Assembly (NCBI RefSeq): GCF_002302635.1
Contig: NZ_CP022387.1
Coordinates: 186,001-250,000, forward strand
Source of the DNA: Capnocytophaga stomatis
GTDB lineage: Bacteria > Bacteroidota > Bacteroidia > Flavobacteriales > Flavobacteriaceae
DNA length: 64,000 nucleotides
Direction of reading: 5' to 3'
How positions within the stretch are numbered: the stretch's first letter is position 1; every line of letters starts with the position of its first letter. The position numbers and the translations under genes are program-made. Positions 62,528 to 64,000 of the stretch are shown in pieces. Under the pieces are notes generated by a model, which saw nothing but the letters and a program-made list of their open reading frames with translations, did not search any database and was not told where the DNA came from.

Positions 62528-63454
62528 TTAGTTATTTTTTTCAACCGAACGCATAAAAATCTCGTCAACTGTCGGAATTTTTTCCACAAAATGCATAATT
62601 TCGGCTCTGGAATTCAAAAATTGTAATAAATCGTTTGCGTTTTGATGTTCTTTCTTGTAGATATTGAGTTTCAAGCCACTATATAAACTTTTAAAATTGG
62701 CTTCACTTACTGAAAAATGCTCTTTAAGTTCGGTTAAGAGCTTGGCTTGTTTGTCATCGTCAATTTTCAACCCCACTTCAAAAACATTGTTTTTAAAAGA
62801 GCGTTTGATTTCCAACAAATTGCCTTCCAAAATTTTTTCTGATTTGTTAATCAGTGCGATATGGTCACAAAGTTCCTCCACTGATTCCATTCGGTGAGTG
62901 GAGAATATAATTGTGGCTCCCTGTTCTCGCAAATAAAGAATTTCGTCCTTAATGATGTTAGCATTAATGGGGTCAAATCCGCTGAAAGGTTCGTCAAAAA
63001 TAAGAAGTTTCGGTTGGTGAAGCACCGTTACAACAAACTGAATTTTCTGTGCCATTCCTTTGGAAAGCTCCTGTATTTTCTTGTTCCACCAATCGCCGAT
63101 TTCCAGACGCTCAAACCAAAACTTCAAACGTTCTTTTGCTTTTTCTTTGGAAAGTCCCTTCAGTTGTGCCAAATAAAGAGCCTGCTCCCCTACTTTCATT
63201 GTTTTGTAAAGTCCTCGTTCTTCCGGCAAGTATCCTATTTGTGAAATATGCTCAGGATGAAGTGGTTTCCCATCAAAAAATACCTTTCCTGAATCGGGAT
63301 ATGTTATTTGATTGAGTATCCTTATGAAAGAAGTTTTTCCCGCTCCGTTAGGTCCTAAAAGTCCAAAAATACTTCCTTTAGGAACTGTGATGGATACATT
63401 ATTTAAAGCTGTGTGGTTTCCGTATTTTTTGTAAATATTTTCTGTGAGAACCAT
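62528..63454 (-). CDS. ABC transporter ATP-binding protein (NatA-like)
   Basis: A 308-residue ATPase: Walker A LLGPNGAGKTS, signature LSKGMAQKIQ, Walker B LLIFDEPFSGFD and the H-loop STHRM. The last about 80 residues form the DUF4162-like tail found in NatA-type exporters. With the permease gene it makes a two-gene exporter. TATATTTG on the minus strand (63477-63484) lies 23 bases upstream. The promoter region is divergent from that of rnpB. Confidence 0.9.
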   Translation of the reverse strand: MVLTENIYKKYGNHTALNNVSITVPKGSIFGLLGPNGAGKTSFIRILNQITYPDSGKVFFDGKPLHPEHISQIGYLPEERGLYKTMKVGEQALYLAQLKGLSKEKAKERLKFWFERLEIGDWWNKKIQELSKGMAQKIQFVVTVLHQPKLLIFDEPFSGFDPINANIIKDEILYLREQGATIIFSTHRMESVEELCDHIALINKSEKILEGNLLEIKRSFKNNVFEVGLKIDDDKQAKLLTELKEHFSVSEANFKSLYSGLKLNIYKKEHQNANDLLQFLNSRAEIMHFVEKIPTVDEIFMRSVEKNN

Positions 63455-63552
63455 TATAAAATTAAATGTTTGAGGGCAAATATAAACAAAAAGGTATAAC
63501 TCAAAAAGATTTATTTTGATTATTTTCAGAAATTAAAATTCAAATAATTTCT

Positions 63553-63560
63553 TAACTTTG
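63553..63560 (+). promoter_or_regulatory. -7 element of rnpB
   Basis: TAACTTTG matches TAnnTTTG and ends 5 bases before the first helix of the RNase P RNA at 63566, the expected distance for a start near 63564. Confidence 0.6.
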
Positions 63561-63563
63561 CCG

Positions 63564-63868
63564 CCGAGAGTAAATCGGCTTATCGCTATTTTATAGAGGA
63601 AAGTCCGGACACCAAAGAGCAGCATAACGGGTAACGCCCGTCCGTCGTAAGATGAGGACAAGTGCAACAGAAAGCAAGTACAGTTAGGCTGTAGTGAAAT
63701 CAGGTAAACTCTATGTGGTGCAACGCCGTGTAAACCAGCTTTTTAGGGTTGCTCGCCCAATGTTGGAGGGTAGGCGGTTTGAGTTTATAAGTAATTATAA
63801 ATCAAGATAAATGATAAGCATCTTGCCAGTCAAGAAACAGAATCCGGCTTATGATTTGCTCTCTTTTT
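63564..63868 (+). ncRNA. rnpB: RNase P RNA (bacterial type A)
   Basis: The catalytic RNA that matures tRNA 5' ends. It carries the universal conserved blocks GAGGAAAGTCCGGAC near the 5' end, the ACAGAA block and AATCCGGCTTA near the 3' end. GAGAGTAAATC (63566-63576) pairs with GATTTGCTCTC (63853-63863) to close P1, with one wobble. A T run directly follows, forming the terminator. The ends are estimated from the P1 helix and the upstream -7 element, each uncertain by a few bases. Confidence 0.95.
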
Positions 63869-63874
63869 ATTTTT

Positions 63875-64000
63875 CTAAACCTTGTCCTTTAACAAAGGAA
63901 CAAACTGAAAATCACCATATTCTGTTTTATGAAATTCACTTGGAGATATTCTTTCAAAAAGGGTCATCACTTGTGTTTCATTCCCGACAGGAATAACCAA
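63875..64000 (-). CDS. pcm: Protein-L-isoaspartate O-methyltransferase, C-terminal 41 codons, truncated by window edge
   Basis: The minus strand from 64000 is open to a TAG at 63875-63877 and reads VIPVGNETQVMTLFERIS, then FHKTEYGDFQFVPLL. This matches the C-terminal strand-turn-strand of Pcm, in which a VPVG/IPVG segment, a repeated strand and the end FRFVPL are conserved. The family repairs isoaspartyl residues in damaged proteins. Only the last 41 residues are in the window, so assignment rests on a short stretch. The stop lies right after the rnpB terminator, with the two genes tail to tail. Confidence 0.6.
   Translation of the reverse strand: MVIPVGNETQVMTLFERISPSEFHKTEYGDFQFVPLLKDKV

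Noticed and set aside
61187-63454. Lantibiotic or toxin exporter cluster
   Set aside because: The ABC pair is a generic NatAB-like exporter and no precursor or immunity gene is adjacent.

Overview
The window is a 64 kb chromosomal segment of a low-GC Bacteroidota bacterium of the class Flavobacteriia; a fermentative Flavobacteriaceae member such as Capnocytophaga is a plausible but unproven source. Supporting evidence: the Bacteroidota promoter element TAnnTTTG lies upstream of many genes, Shine-Dalgarno sequences are scarce, and several families are typical of the phylum (Bacteroidota-type RNA polymerase omega, HU-related protein, DUF4252, DUF4230, GH97, OMP_b-brl_3-type TonB receptor, LemA-TPM-TPM). 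Nearly all of the window is ordinary chromosomal gene content. No phage, insertion sequence, CRISPR array or tRNA was found.

Layout. 1-5738: 3' end of ribF, a thiolase, a membrane coiled-coil protein joined to trmD, an HU gene, and a SusB-like GH97 alpha-glucosidase. 5912-14450: ettA (ABC-F), a small exported protein, ackA, an ICMT-family methyltransferase, pta, mtaB and a hypothetical gene. 14722-20982: a DASS/SLC13 transporter, a 41-bp tandem repeat array, a membrane protein of unknown function, yihY-priA and an unlisted 57-residue membrane protein. 21094-26933: a rhodanese lipoprotein with a PaaE-like reductase, an S41 protease divergent from an ECF sigma operon (sigma, membrane accessory protein, two DUF4252 proteins), and an NAD(P)-binding protein. 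26943-33365: AI-2E-family exporter, rsmE, a SurA-like pair, an RsmB-like rRNA methyltransferase and a beta-barrel protein. 33477-36140: a PadR regulator with a palindromic operator, followed by three tandem paralogous membrane proteins; this is the best candidate for an undescribed system.

36270-45746: HU-related gene, lipoproteins, DnaQ-type exonuclease, DUF4230, FAH-family hydrolase, LemA-TPM-TPM operon and an ABC-F ATPase with a degenerate second nucleotide site, interspersed with four kinds of non-coding repeat (a REP-like palindrome, 66-bp and 21-nt tandem arrays, a nested inverted repeat). 45876-55676: TonB-dependent receptor, GNAT, plsC, mnmA, uvrA, lpdA. 55833-64000: TPR-like protein, M28 peptidase, SUI1/YciH, fabG, bamD-rpoZ-coaBC, a two-gene ABC exporter, the RNase P RNA gene rnpB and the 3' end of pcm.

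How it fits together: translation and RNA maturation (trmD, mtaB, mnmA, rsmE, RsmB-like, ettA, SUI1, rnpB), envelope biogenesis (bamD, SurA-like pair, plsC, TonB receptor, lipoproteins), acetate overflow metabolism (pta, ackA) and DNA maintenance (uvrA, priA, HU proteins, exonuclease). Genes are mostly in short operons bounded by strong, often bidirectional, hairpin terminators. Start sites were adjusted where a TAnnTTTG element or a signal peptide argues against the longest frame. All family assignments are by eye from motifs, without database searches.
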